A DNA stretch of 6,919 bases from Rhodosalinus sp041685465. GTDB taxonomy: Bacteria > Pseudomonadota > Alphaproteobacteria > Rhodobacterales > Rhodobacteraceae. The notes below the pieces were generated by a model, which saw only the letters and a list, made by a program, of their open reading frames with translations, was not told the DNA's origin and ran no database searches. The stretch lies in the NCBI RefSeq assembly GCF_041685465.1, contig NZ_JAWLFS010000161.1, positions 1 through 6,919 of the forward strand, read 5' to 3'. The translations under genes were made by a program, and so were the position numbers. Positions within the stretch are counted from its first letter, which is position 1. The number at the start of each line of letters is the position of its first letter. This document shows positions 1 to 5,452 of this stretch, in pieces.

Positions 1-108
1 GTCTGGGCCGGCGGCGACTGCGCCGCGGGCGGCGACGACCTGACCGTGACGGCGGTGGCCGAGGGCCGCGATGCCGCCGAGGACATCCACGCGGCGCTGG
101 TGCGCTGA
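1..108 (+). CDS. preT: NAD(P)-dependent dihydropyrimidine dehydrogenase, flavoprotein subunit PreT, C-terminal end (partial)
   Basis: Only the last 35 codons and the TGA at 106-108 are present; the rest lies upstream of the window. The visible peptide begins VWAGGDCAAGGDDLTVTAVA and continues with an EGRDAAEDIHAAL segment. The GGD followed by a Thr/Val-rich helix and EGR.AA is the C-terminal FAD-contacting motif of the GltD/PreT/DPD N-terminal-domain flavoprotein family. PreT takes electrons from NAD(P)H through FAD and Fe-S centres and passes them to PreA, which reduces uracil or thymine. The stop is 32 bp before preA, so the two are almost certainly cotranscribed. A glutamate synthase small-subunit paralogue would look similar over so short a stretch, but the adjacent preA makes PreT the better call. 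Pseudomonas homologues are called PydX. Confidence 0.85.
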   Translation, partial: VWAGGDCAAGGDDLTVTAVAEGRDAAEDIHAALVR

Positions 109-140
109 CGCGCGCGCCGTCCGACAGGGAGACAAGCAGA

Positions 141-1442
141 ATGGCCAATCTCGCGACCGACTTCGTCGGGATCAAATCCCCCAACCCCTTCTGGCTCGCC
201 TCCGCGCCGCCGACGGACAAGGAATACAATGTCCGGCGCGCCTTCGACGCGGGCTGGGGCGGCGTCGTCTGGAAGACGCTCGGCCTCGATCCGCATATCG
301 TGAACGTCAACGGCCCGCGCTACGGCGCGGTCTGGGGGCCGGACCGGCGGCTTCTGGGGATGAACAACATCGAGCTCATCACCGACCGCCCGCTCGAGAC
401 GAACCTCGAGGAGATCAAGGCGGTCAAGCGCGACTATCCCGACCGCGCGATGATCGTCTCGCTCATGGTGCCCTGCGAGGAGGAGCCCTGGGCCTGGATC
501 CTGAAGAAGGTCGAGGAGACCGGCGCCGACGGGGTGGAGCTCAACTTCGGCTGCCCGCACGGCATGAGCGAGCGCGGCATGGGCTCGGCCGTGGGACAGG
601 TTCCCGAGTACATCGAGATGGTGACCCGCTGGTGCAAGGCGAACACCCGGATGCCGGTGATCGTGAAGCTCACGCCGAATGTCGCGGACATCCGCAAGCC
701 CGCCGCTGCGGCGCATGCCGGCGGCGCGGACGCTGTGAGCCTGATCAACACGGTGAACTCGATCACAGGGGTCGATCTCGACCTCTTCGCGCCGGAGCCC
801 ACGATCGACGGCAAGGGCGCGCACGGCGGCTATTGCGGACCGGCCGTGAAGCCCATCGCGCTCAACATGGTGGCCGAGATCAAGCGCACCGCCGAGATCG
901 GGCGCCTGCCGGTGAGCGGCATCGGCGGCGTCACGACATGGCGCGACGCGGCGGAGTTCCTCGCCCTCGGCGCGGGCAACGTGCAGGTCTGCACCGCGGC
1001 GATGACCTACGGCTTCAAGGTCGTGGAGGAGATGATCTCGGGCCTCTCGCAGTATCTCGACGAGAAGGAGATGGACTCGGTCCAGGATCTCGTCGGGCGC
1101 GCGGTGCCGAACGTGGTCGACTGGCAGGAGCTCAACCTCAACTACGTCACCAAGGCGCGCATCGACCAGGACACCTGCATCAAGTGCGGCCGTTGCTTCG
1201 CGGCCTGCGAGGACACGAGCCACCAGGCGATCAGCATGTCGCCCGACCGCGTGTTCGAGGTGATCGACGCCGAATGCGTGGCCTGCAACCTCTGCGTCAA
1301 CGTCTGCCCGGTGGAGGACTGCATCACCATGGTCCGCATGCCGGCGGGCGAGACGGACCCGCGCACCGGCAAGGTGGTGCGCGACGACTACGCCAACTGG
1401 ACGACGCATCCGAACAACCCGGCGGCCGAAGCCGCGGAGTGA
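141..1442 (+). CDS. preA: NAD-dependent dihydropyrimidine dehydrogenase catalytic subunit PreA
   Basis: Cytoplasmic 433-residue enzyme that, with PreT, reduces uracil or thymine to 5,6-dihydrouracil or dihydrothymine, the first step of reductive pyrimidine breakdown. Residues 1 to about 310 form a class-2 dihydroorotate-dehydrogenase-like FMN TIM barrel. ELNFGCPHGM (133-142) holds the Asn135/Cys138 pair matching the catalytic loop of mammalian DPD, followed by ERGMG and VKLTPN (175-180). INTVN (202-206) and GIGGV (260-264) are the later substrate and FMN phosphate-binding segments. The C-terminus carries two 4Fe-4S ferredoxin motifs: C346-x2-C349-x2-C352-x3-C356 and C379-x2-C382-x2-C385-x3-C389-P. 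Length is normal for bacterial PreA/PydA. The ATG at 141 sits 8 nt after GGGAGA (127-132), a good Shine-Dalgarno site. No frameshift or missing Fe-S ligand is seen. It follows preT closely and converges on the 78-codon gene. Confidence 0.96.
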   Translation: MANLATDFVGIKSPNPFWLASAPPTDKEYNVRRAFDAGWGGVVWKTLGLDPHIVNVNGPRYGAVWGPDRRLLGMNNIELITDRPLETNLEEIKAVKRDYPDRAMIVSLMVPCEEEPWAWILKKVEETGADGVELNFGCPHGMSERGMGSAVGQVPEYIEMVTRWCKANTRMPVIVKLTPNVADIRKPAAAAHAGGADAVSLINTVNSITGVDLDLFAPEPTIDGKGAHGGYCGPAVKPIALNMVAEIKRTAEIGRLPVSGIGGVTTWRDAAEFLALGAGNVQVCTAAMTYGFKVVEEMISGLSQYLDEKEMDSVQDLVGRAVPNVVDWQELNLNYVTKARIDQDTCIKCGRCFAACEDTSHQAISMSPDRVFEVIDAECVACNLCVNVCPVEDCITMVRMPAGETDPRTGKVVRDDYANWTTHPNNPAAEAAE

Positions 1443-1446
1443 GACC

Positions 1447-1482
1447 GGCGCTGCCATTTTTCGTACGAAAAATGGCAGCGCC
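1447..1482. repeat. 36-bp perfect palindrome, copy 1 of a twin element (probable terminator)
   Basis: Bases 1447-1482 are a perfect inverted repeat centred between 1464 and 1465, with the 18-bp core ATTTTTCGTACGAAAAAT at 1456-1473. It starts 4 bp after the preA stop. As RNA it would form a roughly 16-bp stem with a GUAC loop. No U-tract follows, so it is not a textbook intrinsic terminator. Its place between convergent genes still suggests bidirectional termination or 3'-end protection. I recall this core as common between genes in Rhodobacteraceae; that is memory, not a search result. Confidence 0.75.
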
Positions 1483-1497
1483 CCCGCCCGGGGCTTC

Positions 1498-1523
1498 GGA
1501 GATTTTTCGTACGAAAAATCTCC
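1498..1523. repeat. 26-bp perfect palindrome, copy 2 of the twin element (probable terminator)
   Basis: Bases 1498-1523 are a perfect inverted repeat centred at 1510/1511, with the same 18-bp core ATTTTTCGTACGAAAAAT (1502-1519) as the first palindrome. The outer arms differ (GGAG/CTCC here, GGCGCTGCC/GGCAGCGCC in copy 1). It ends 14 bp before the stop of the minus-strand 78-codon gene. One copy lying next to each converging gene fits one hairpin per transcript end. The shared core also lets an arm of one copy pair with the opposite arm of the other. Confidence 0.75.
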
Positions 1524-1537
1524 CCCGCGGCGCGCGT

Positions 1538-1774
1538 TCAGCAGACGACGCGCATCTGGCCCGGGTTGCAGATGATGACGAACTGCCCGCCGCACTCGAT
1601 CAGGTGAAAGCCGCGGGCGCGCACCTCCGCGACGAGCGCCTCGCGCCCGACCTCGCGCTCCACGTCGCGGACCGAGCGTCGCAGCACGCCGCCGCGCCGG
1701 GCCGCCTTCGCCGCGAAAAGCCGGTGCAGCCAGGCCGTGTTGCGCCGCGGCGGGAGAGAGCCATCGTCCAGCAT
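1538..1774 (-). CDS. small conserved-looking protein of unknown function (78 aa), downstream of rutR
   Basis: A 78-residue reading frame on the minus strand, ATG at 1774-1772 and TGA at 1540-1538. The N-terminal half is basic (LFAAKAARRGGVLRRSVRDV, residues 19-38). A VEREVGREAL segment follows, then an alternating hydrophobic stretch, GFHLIECGGQFVIICN, that reads as two beta strands ending near a C-terminal Cys. There is no signal peptide or membrane segment. I recall similar small proteins in Rhodobacteraceae, sometimes labelled N-(5'-phosphoribosyl)anthranilate isomerase. That label cannot be functional here, because TrpF is a TIM barrel of about 200 residues. The gene starts 35 bp after the rutR stop on the same strand, so cotranscription is plausible. 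No clear Shine-Dalgarno site precedes the ATG. The clean fit between the rutR stop and the twin palindromes supports a real gene. Function unknown. Confidence 0.65.
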   Translation of the reverse strand: MLDDGSLPPRRNTAWLHRLFAAKAARRGGVLRRSVRDVEREVGREALVAEVRARGFHLIECGGQFVIICNPGQMRVVC

Positions 1775-1809
1775 GCCGCGCAGGCTGCCCGACGACGGTA
1801 AAGCCTGGC

Positions 1810-2442
1810 TTAACCGGCCTCAGGCGCGAGGAGCTTGCGGAACATGCCCTCGACATGCGCCGCCGCGTCGTCCCAGACGTCGCCCTCGGGCATCAGCACG
1901 GCGATCTGCGCCTCGAAATCGGCGTAGTGCTGCGTCGTCGCCCAGATCGACATGATCAGGTGGCGCGGCTCCACGGGGGCGAGGCGCCCCTCGTCCACCC
2001 AGCGCGCGATCAGCGCCGCCTTCTCGTCCACCAGCGGCTTCAGACCGTGCTCGAGGTGCGGGCGCATGCGGGGCGCGCCCTGCACGATCTCGTTCGCGAA
2101 GAGGCGGCTTTCGCGCGGGTATTCCCGGCTCATCTCCAGCTTGCGGCGGATGTAGCGCAGAAGCTCGTCCAGCGGCTCGCCCTCCGGGTCGAGGCGGCGC
2201 AGCGGCTCGACCCAGGTCTCCATCATCGCGTTCAGGAGCGTGACGTGGATCGCCTCCTTCCCGTCGAAATAGTAGAGGATGTTCGGCTTCGAGAGCCCCG
2301 CCGCCTGCGCGATCTGGTCGAGCGTCGCGCCGCGGTAGCCCTCCACCGAGAACACGTCGAGCGCCGCTTCGAGGATGCGGCGGCGATTGCGCGTCTGGAT
2401 GCGGCTCGGCTTCTTGGCGGGCGTGTCGGCCGGTCTCTGCAT
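1810..2442 (-). CDS. rutR: TetR-family pyrimidine-responsive regulator, RutR-like
   Basis: A 210-residue cytoplasmic DNA-binding regulator. Residues 18-64 form the TetR helix-turn-helix (RRRILEAALDVFSVEGYRGA, then LDQIAQAAGLSKPNILYYF). The ligand/dimer domain matches E. coli RutR in several places as I recall it: KLEMSREYPRESRLFANEIV (101-120) followed by QGAP, then LVDEKAALIA and IWATTQHYADF (166-176). RutR dimers bind a TTGACCA-type palindrome and are released by uracil or thymine. The divergent promoter here contains such a palindrome, which strengthens the call. The predicted role is repression of the divergent pydC-hydA-ABC operon, and possibly of itself, until pyrimidines are present. 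The ATG at 2442 gives the usual family length, but its Shine-Dalgarno site is weak (AGAGG is only 1 nt from the ATG). The TAA at 1812-1810 is followed 35 bp later by the 78-codon gene. Confidence 0.9.
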   Translation of the reverse strand: MQRPADTPAKKPSRIQTRNRRRILEAALDVFSVEGYRGATLDQIAQAAGLSKPNILYYFDGKEAIHVTLLNAMMETWVEPLRRLDPEGEPLDELLRYIRRKLEMSREYPRESRLFANEIVQGAPRMRPHLEHGLKPLVDEKAALIARWVDEGRLAPVEPRHLIMSIWATTQHYADFEAQIAVLMPEGDVWDDAAAHVEGMFRKLLAPEAG

Positions 2443-2512
2443 GCCTCTGGTGGCGCCTTGTGCAGGAATTGATCCGCTTTCGTCTCGCGTGGCCCGTGGG
2501 CACCGTCAATCC

Positions 2513-2541
2513 TTGACAGGGTGCGGGGGCATTGCAATCGT
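2513..2541 (+). promoter_or_regulatory. candidate sigma70-type promoter for pydC-hydA-ABC
   Basis: TTGACA at 2513-2518 is a perfect -35 hexamer. With a 17-bp spacer the -10 would be AATCGT (2536-2541), only 3 of 6 matches to TATAAT, so it rests mainly on the -35. Transcription would start near 2548, inside the RutR-type palindrome, which suits a repressor-blocked promoter. Confidence 0.5.
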
Positions 2542-2544
2542 GGA

Positions 2545-2560
2545 TTTACCAAATGGTCAA
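2545..2560. promoter_or_regulatory. RutR-type operator
   Basis: TTTACCAAATGGTCAA matches the E. coli RutR box as I recall it (TTGACCANNTGGTCAA) at every defined position except the third base. It is an interrupted palindrome, T-TACCA / TGGTCA-A, with a 2-bp centre at 2552-2553. It lies just downstream of the candidate -10 and 56 bp before the pydC ATG, beside a RutR-like gene. The same site could also affect rutR transcription. Confidence 0.8.
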
Positions 2561-2601
2561 AAGCCGGAGCCGCCGCGCGATGCGCAGGCGGCCAGCCAAC
2601 G

Positions 2602-2607
2602 GGGAGA
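2602..2607 (+). promoter_or_regulatory. Shine-Dalgarno site that sets the pydC start at 2616
   Basis: GGGAGA is followed by exactly 8 nt and then the ATG at 2616. The same hexamer with the same 8-nt spacing precedes preA (127-132, ATG 141) and hydA (3946-3951, ATG 3960). The alternative ATG at 2610 would leave only 2 nt. Confidence 0.75.
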
Positions 2608-2615
2608 GCATGCAC

Positions 2616-3866
2616 ATGGCCGCACCGGGCGAGAACCTGCGGATCGACGCGGACCGTCTCTGGGACAGCCTCATGGAAATGGCGCGGATCGGGCCCGGCG
2701 TCGCCGGCGGCAACAACCGGCAGACGCTGACCGACGCGGACGCCGAGGGGCGCACCCTGTTTCAGCGCTGGTGCGAGGACGCCGGCCTCACGATGGGGCT
2801 CGACACGATGGGCAACATGTTCGCCCGGCGCGAGGGGGCGGACCCCGAGGCGCTGCCGGTCTACGTGGGCTCCCATCTCGACACGCAGCCCACGGGCGGC
2901 AAGTACGACGGCGTGCTCGGCGTGCTCGGCGGGCTGGAGGTCATCCGCACCATGAACGATCTGGGCATCCGCACGAAGCACCCGATCGTCGTGACCAACT
3001 GGACCAACGAGGAGGGCACCCGCTTCGCCCCCGCCATGCTGTCGTCCGGAGTCTTCGCGGGGGTGCACGACGAGCAATGGGCCTACGACCGGACCGATGC
3101 GGAGGGCCGGCGCTTCGGCGACGAGCTCGAGCGCATCGGCTGGCAGGGCGAGGAGCCGGTGGGCGCGCGCCCGATGCATGCCTTCTTCGAGCTGCACATC
3201 GAACAGGGGCCCATCCTCGAGGCCGAGGGCAAGGACGTGGGCGTCGTCACCCACGGGCAGGGCCTTTCCTGGACGCAGGTGACGATCACCGGCAAGGACG
3301 CGCACACGGGCTCCACCCCGATGCCGATGCGCAGGAACGCCGGGCTCGGCATGGCGCGGGTGCTGGAACTGGTGGAAGAAATCGCGCTGAGCCATGCGCC
3401 GCACGCGGTCGGCGCGGCCGGTCATATCGACGTCTACCCGAACTCGCGCAACGTGATCCCGGGCAAGGCGGTCTTCACGGTCGATTTCCGCTCGCCCGAG
3501 CTTGCCGTCATCAAGGACATGGAGGCGCGCCTGCGCGCCGGGGCGGAGAAGATCTGCGCGGACATGGGGCTCGAGGTCGCATTCGAGAAGGTGGGCGGCT
3601 TCGACCCGGTGGAATTCGACGCGGACTGCGTGCAGGCGGTGCGCGACGCGGCCGAGCGCCTCGGCTATTCGCACCGCGAGCTCGTCTCGGGGGCGGGGCA
3701 CGACGCCTGCTGGATCAACCGCGTGGCGCCCACGGCGATGGTCATGTGTCCCTGCGTCGACGGCCTTTCGCACAACGAGGCGGAAGAGATCAGCAAGGAC
3801 TGGGCGACCGCGGGCACCGACGTGCTGATGCATGCCGTGCTCGAGACGGCGGAGATCGTCGAGTGA
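2616..3866 (+). CDS. pydC: Zn-dependent N-carbamoyl-beta-alanine amidohydrolase (beta-ureidopropionase, M20 family)
   Basis: A 416-residue cytoplasmic M20-type amidohydrolase of the HyuC/AmaB/PydC group. It should split N-carbamoyl-beta-alanine (or its methyl form from thymine) into the beta-amino acid, CO2 and ammonia, the last pathway step. Visible two-metal residues are H87 in GSHLDTQ, bridging D98 in GGKYDG, E132/E133 in TNEEGTRF (general base and ligand), H194 in ELHIEQGP and H386 in LSHNEAE. SGAGHDA (358-364) is also typical. A dimerisation/lid domain spans about 215-330, with N279 and R292 in the segment that binds the substrate carboxylate in this family. The reading frame is open back to 2532, but that start would put the operator and promoter inside the gene, so I use the ATG at 2616 with GGGAGA 8 nt upstream. 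Other N-carbamoyl-L-amino acid or allantoate substrates cannot be excluded from sequence alone, but preA and hydA favour ureidopropionate. Confidence 0.9.
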   Translation: MAAPGENLRIDADRLWDSLMEMARIGPGVAGGNNRQTLTDADAEGRTLFQRWCEDAGLTMGLDTMGNMFARREGADPEALPVYVGSHLDTQPTGGKYDGVLGVLGGLEVIRTMNDLGIRTKHPIVVTNWTNEEGTRFAPAMLSSGVFAGVHDEQWAYDRTDAEGRRFGDELERIGWQGEEPVGARPMHAFFELHIEQGPILEAEGKDVGVVTHGQGLSWTQVTITGKDAHTGSTPMPMRRNAGLGMARVLELVEEIALSHAPHAVGAAGHIDVYPNSRNVIPGKAVFTVDFRSPELAVIKDMEARLRAGAEKICADMGLEVAFEKVGGFDPVEFDADCVQAVRDAAERLGYSHRELVSGAGHDACWINRVAPTAMVMCPCVDGLSHNEAEEISKDWATAGTDVLMHAVLETAEIVE

Positions 3867-3945
3867 CCTGCGCCGCCGCCCCGGCCGCGTGACGGACGGG
3901 CGCGCCGGCGTGGACGCCCGGGCCGCCGGGCCGTGACAGACAACA

Positions 3946-3951
3946 GGGAGA
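3946..3951 (+). promoter_or_regulatory. Shine-Dalgarno site that sets the hydA start at 3960
   Basis: GGGAGA with 8 nt to the ATG at 3960. It lies within ACAGGGAGAC (3943-3952), also found before preA at 124-133 with the same 7 nt from the 10-mer's end to the ATG. A GTG at 3933 and an ATG at 3954 are in frame but lie upstream of, or only 2 nt from, this site. Confidence 0.75.
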
Positions 3952-3959
3952 CGATGCCA

Positions 3960-5411
3960 ATGAGCAAGGTGATCAAGGGCGGCACCATCGTGACGGCCGA
4001 TCTGGTCTACGAGGCCGACGTGCTGGTCGAGAACGGCCGCATCGCGGAGATCGGCAGGGATCTCAAGGGCGACGAGGTGCTCGATGCCACGGGCTGCTAC
4101 GTCATGCCCGGCGGGATCGACCCGCACACGCACATGGAGATGCCCTTCATGGGCACCTACTCCGCCGAGAACTTCGAGAGCGGCACGCGCGCCGCGCTCG
4201 CCGGCGGCACCACGATGATCGTGGACTTCGCCCTGCCGCAGCCGGGACAGGGTCTGCTCGACGCGATCCAGATGTGGGACAACAAGTCCACCGCCGCGAA
4301 CTGCGACTACTCCTTCCACATGGCGATCACCTGGTGGGGCGAGCAGGTCTTCAACGAGATGAAGGACGTCACCGAGCGAGGCATCAACACCTTCAAGCAC
4401 TTCATGGCCTACAAGGGCGCGCTGATGGTGAACGACGACGAGCTCTTCGCCTCCTTCCAGCGCGTCAAGGAACTGGGCGGCATCCCGCTGGTGCATGCGG
4501 AGAACGGCGACGTGGTGGCCGACCTGCAGCAGAAATACCTCGCCGAGGGCAACAACGGTCCCGAGGCGCACGCCTATTCCCGCCCGCCCGAGGTGGAGGG
4601 CGAGGCCGCGAACCGCGCCATCATGATCGCCGACATGGCCGGCGTGCCGCTCTACATCGTGCATGTGTCCTGCGAACAGGCGCACGAGGCGATCCGCCGC
4701 GCGCGGATGCAGGGCAAGCGTGTCTGGGGCGAGCCGCTGATCCAGCACCTGACCCTCGACGAGGGCGAATACTTCGACAAGGACTGGGACCACGCCGCGC
4801 GGCGCGTGATGTCGCCGCCCTTCCGCGACCAGCAGCATCAGGACAGCCTCTGGAACGGTCTGGCGAGCGGCAGCCTCTCGGTCGTGGCCACCGACCACTG
4901 CGCCTTCACCACCGATCAGAAGCGCTACGGCGTGGGTGATTTCACCAAGATCCCGAACGGCACCGGCGGGCTGGAGGACCGGATGCCGATGCTCTGGACC
5001 CACGGGGTGCGCACCGGGCGGCTCACGATGCAGGAATTCGTGGCCGTGACCTCGACCAACATCGCGAAGATCCTGAACGTCTACCCGCGCAAGGGCGCGA
5101 TCCTCGAGGGCGCCGACGCCGACATCGTCGTCTGGGACCCCGACAAGGAAAAGACGATTACCGTCGAGACACAGCAGTCGATCATCGACTACAATGTTTT
5201 CGAGGGCAAACACGTGAAGGGCCTGCCGCGCTTCACGCTGACCCGTGGCAAGGTGGCCGTGCACGACGGGGACATGCGCACCGAGCCCGGCCACGGCGAC
5301 TTCGTGAAGCGCCCGCCCAACGGCCCGGTGAACAAGGCGCTCTCCACCTGGAAGGAGCTGACCTCGCCGCGCAAGGTGGAGCGCAGCGGCATCCCGGCGA
5401 GCGGGGTTTGA
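3960..5411 (+). CDS. hydA: dihydropyrimidinase (D-hydantoinase)
   Basis: A 483-residue cytoplasmic binuclear-zinc cyclic amidohydrolase that opens dihydrouracil or dihydrothymine to the N-carbamoyl-beta-amino acid, between PreTA and PydC. Expected metal ligands are all present: H56 and H58 in GGIDPHTHME, the carboxylated lysine K152 in FMAYKGAL, H179 in PLVHAENGD, H235 in IVHVSC and D312 in VATDHCAF. IPNGTGGLEDRMP (331-343) is the conserved loop that contacts the ring. Beta-sandwich segments at the N-terminus (1-50) and after about 385 flank the TIM barrel. Length and C-terminus (NVFEG, then KGLPRFTLTRGKV) are normal for the family. The start at 3960 follows the local Shine-Dalgarno pattern. 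The 93-bp gap after pydC is GC-rich, with a 6-bp-stem hairpin at 3916-3931 but no terminator-like U-tract, so the two genes are probably one operon. PydB is a synonym. Confidence 0.95.
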   Translation: MSKVIKGGTIVTADLVYEADVLVENGRIAEIGRDLKGDEVLDATGCYVMPGGIDPHTHMEMPFMGTYSAENFESGTRAALAGGTTMIVDFALPQPGQGLLDAIQMWDNKSTAANCDYSFHMAITWWGEQVFNEMKDVTERGINTFKHFMAYKGALMVNDDELFASFQRVKELGGIPLVHAENGDVVADLQQKYLAEGNNGPEAHAYSRPPEVEGEAANRAIMIADMAGVPLYIVHVSCEQAHEAIRRARMQGKRVWGEPLIQHLTLDEGEYFDKDWDHAARRVMSPPFRDQQHQDSLWNGLASGSLSVVATDHCAFTTDQKRYGVGDFTKIPNGTGGLEDRMPMLWTHGVRTGRLTMQEFVAVTSTNIAKILNVYPRKGAILEGADADIVVWDPDKEKTITVETQQSIIDYNVFEGKHVKGLPRFTLTRGKVAVHDGDMRTEPGHGDFVKRPPNGPVNKALSTWKELTSPRKVERSGIPASGV

Positions 5412-5452
5412 GCAGAGCGAGGACGGATGCGCAGCGAGGGGGCGCGAAGGCG

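Larger units (their letters stand above)
2443..2615. promoter_or_regulatory. divergent rutR / pydC intergenic control region
   Basis: This 173-bp spacer separates the divergent rutR and pydC start codons. From left to right it holds the rutR leader, a minus-strand TTGACG at 2509-2504 that could be the rutR -35, the plus-strand TTGACA at 2513-2518, the RutR-type palindrome at 2545-2560, and the pydC ribosome site at 2602-2607. The two -35 candidates lie almost back to back, within GTCAAtccTTGAC (2506-2518). No convincing -10 is visible for rutR. Confidence 0.7.

Noticed and set aside
412..427. GGTCAA at 422-427 in preA as a second RutR site
   Set aside because: Only one half-site matches; the opposite half shows no TTGACC-like sequence, and it lies inside coding sequence.
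1447..1523. Twin palindromes as ends of an insertion element or an attachment site
   Set aside because: Nothing mobile lies between or beside them, no target duplication is visible, and the 15-bp spacing leaves no room for an element.
71..1801. A 576-codon plus-strand frame overlapping preA and running through the palindromes and the 78-codon gene
   Set aside because: It is an out-of-frame shadow of preA with Arg-rich low-complexity translation and crosses both intergenic palindromes.
2532..2615. N-terminal extension of the pydC frame to an ATG at 2532
   Set aside because: The extra 28 codons would contain the RutR-type palindrome and the predicted transcription start, and encode an Arg-rich stretch unlike the family; the ATG at 2616 has the proper ribosome site.
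2232..5294. A 1020-codon open frame on the minus strand
   Set aside because: It lies antisense to pydC and hydA, whose catalytic motifs are intact. The long frame is a byproduct of high GC and third-position bias; its translation is His/Arg/Val-rich with no recognisable domain.
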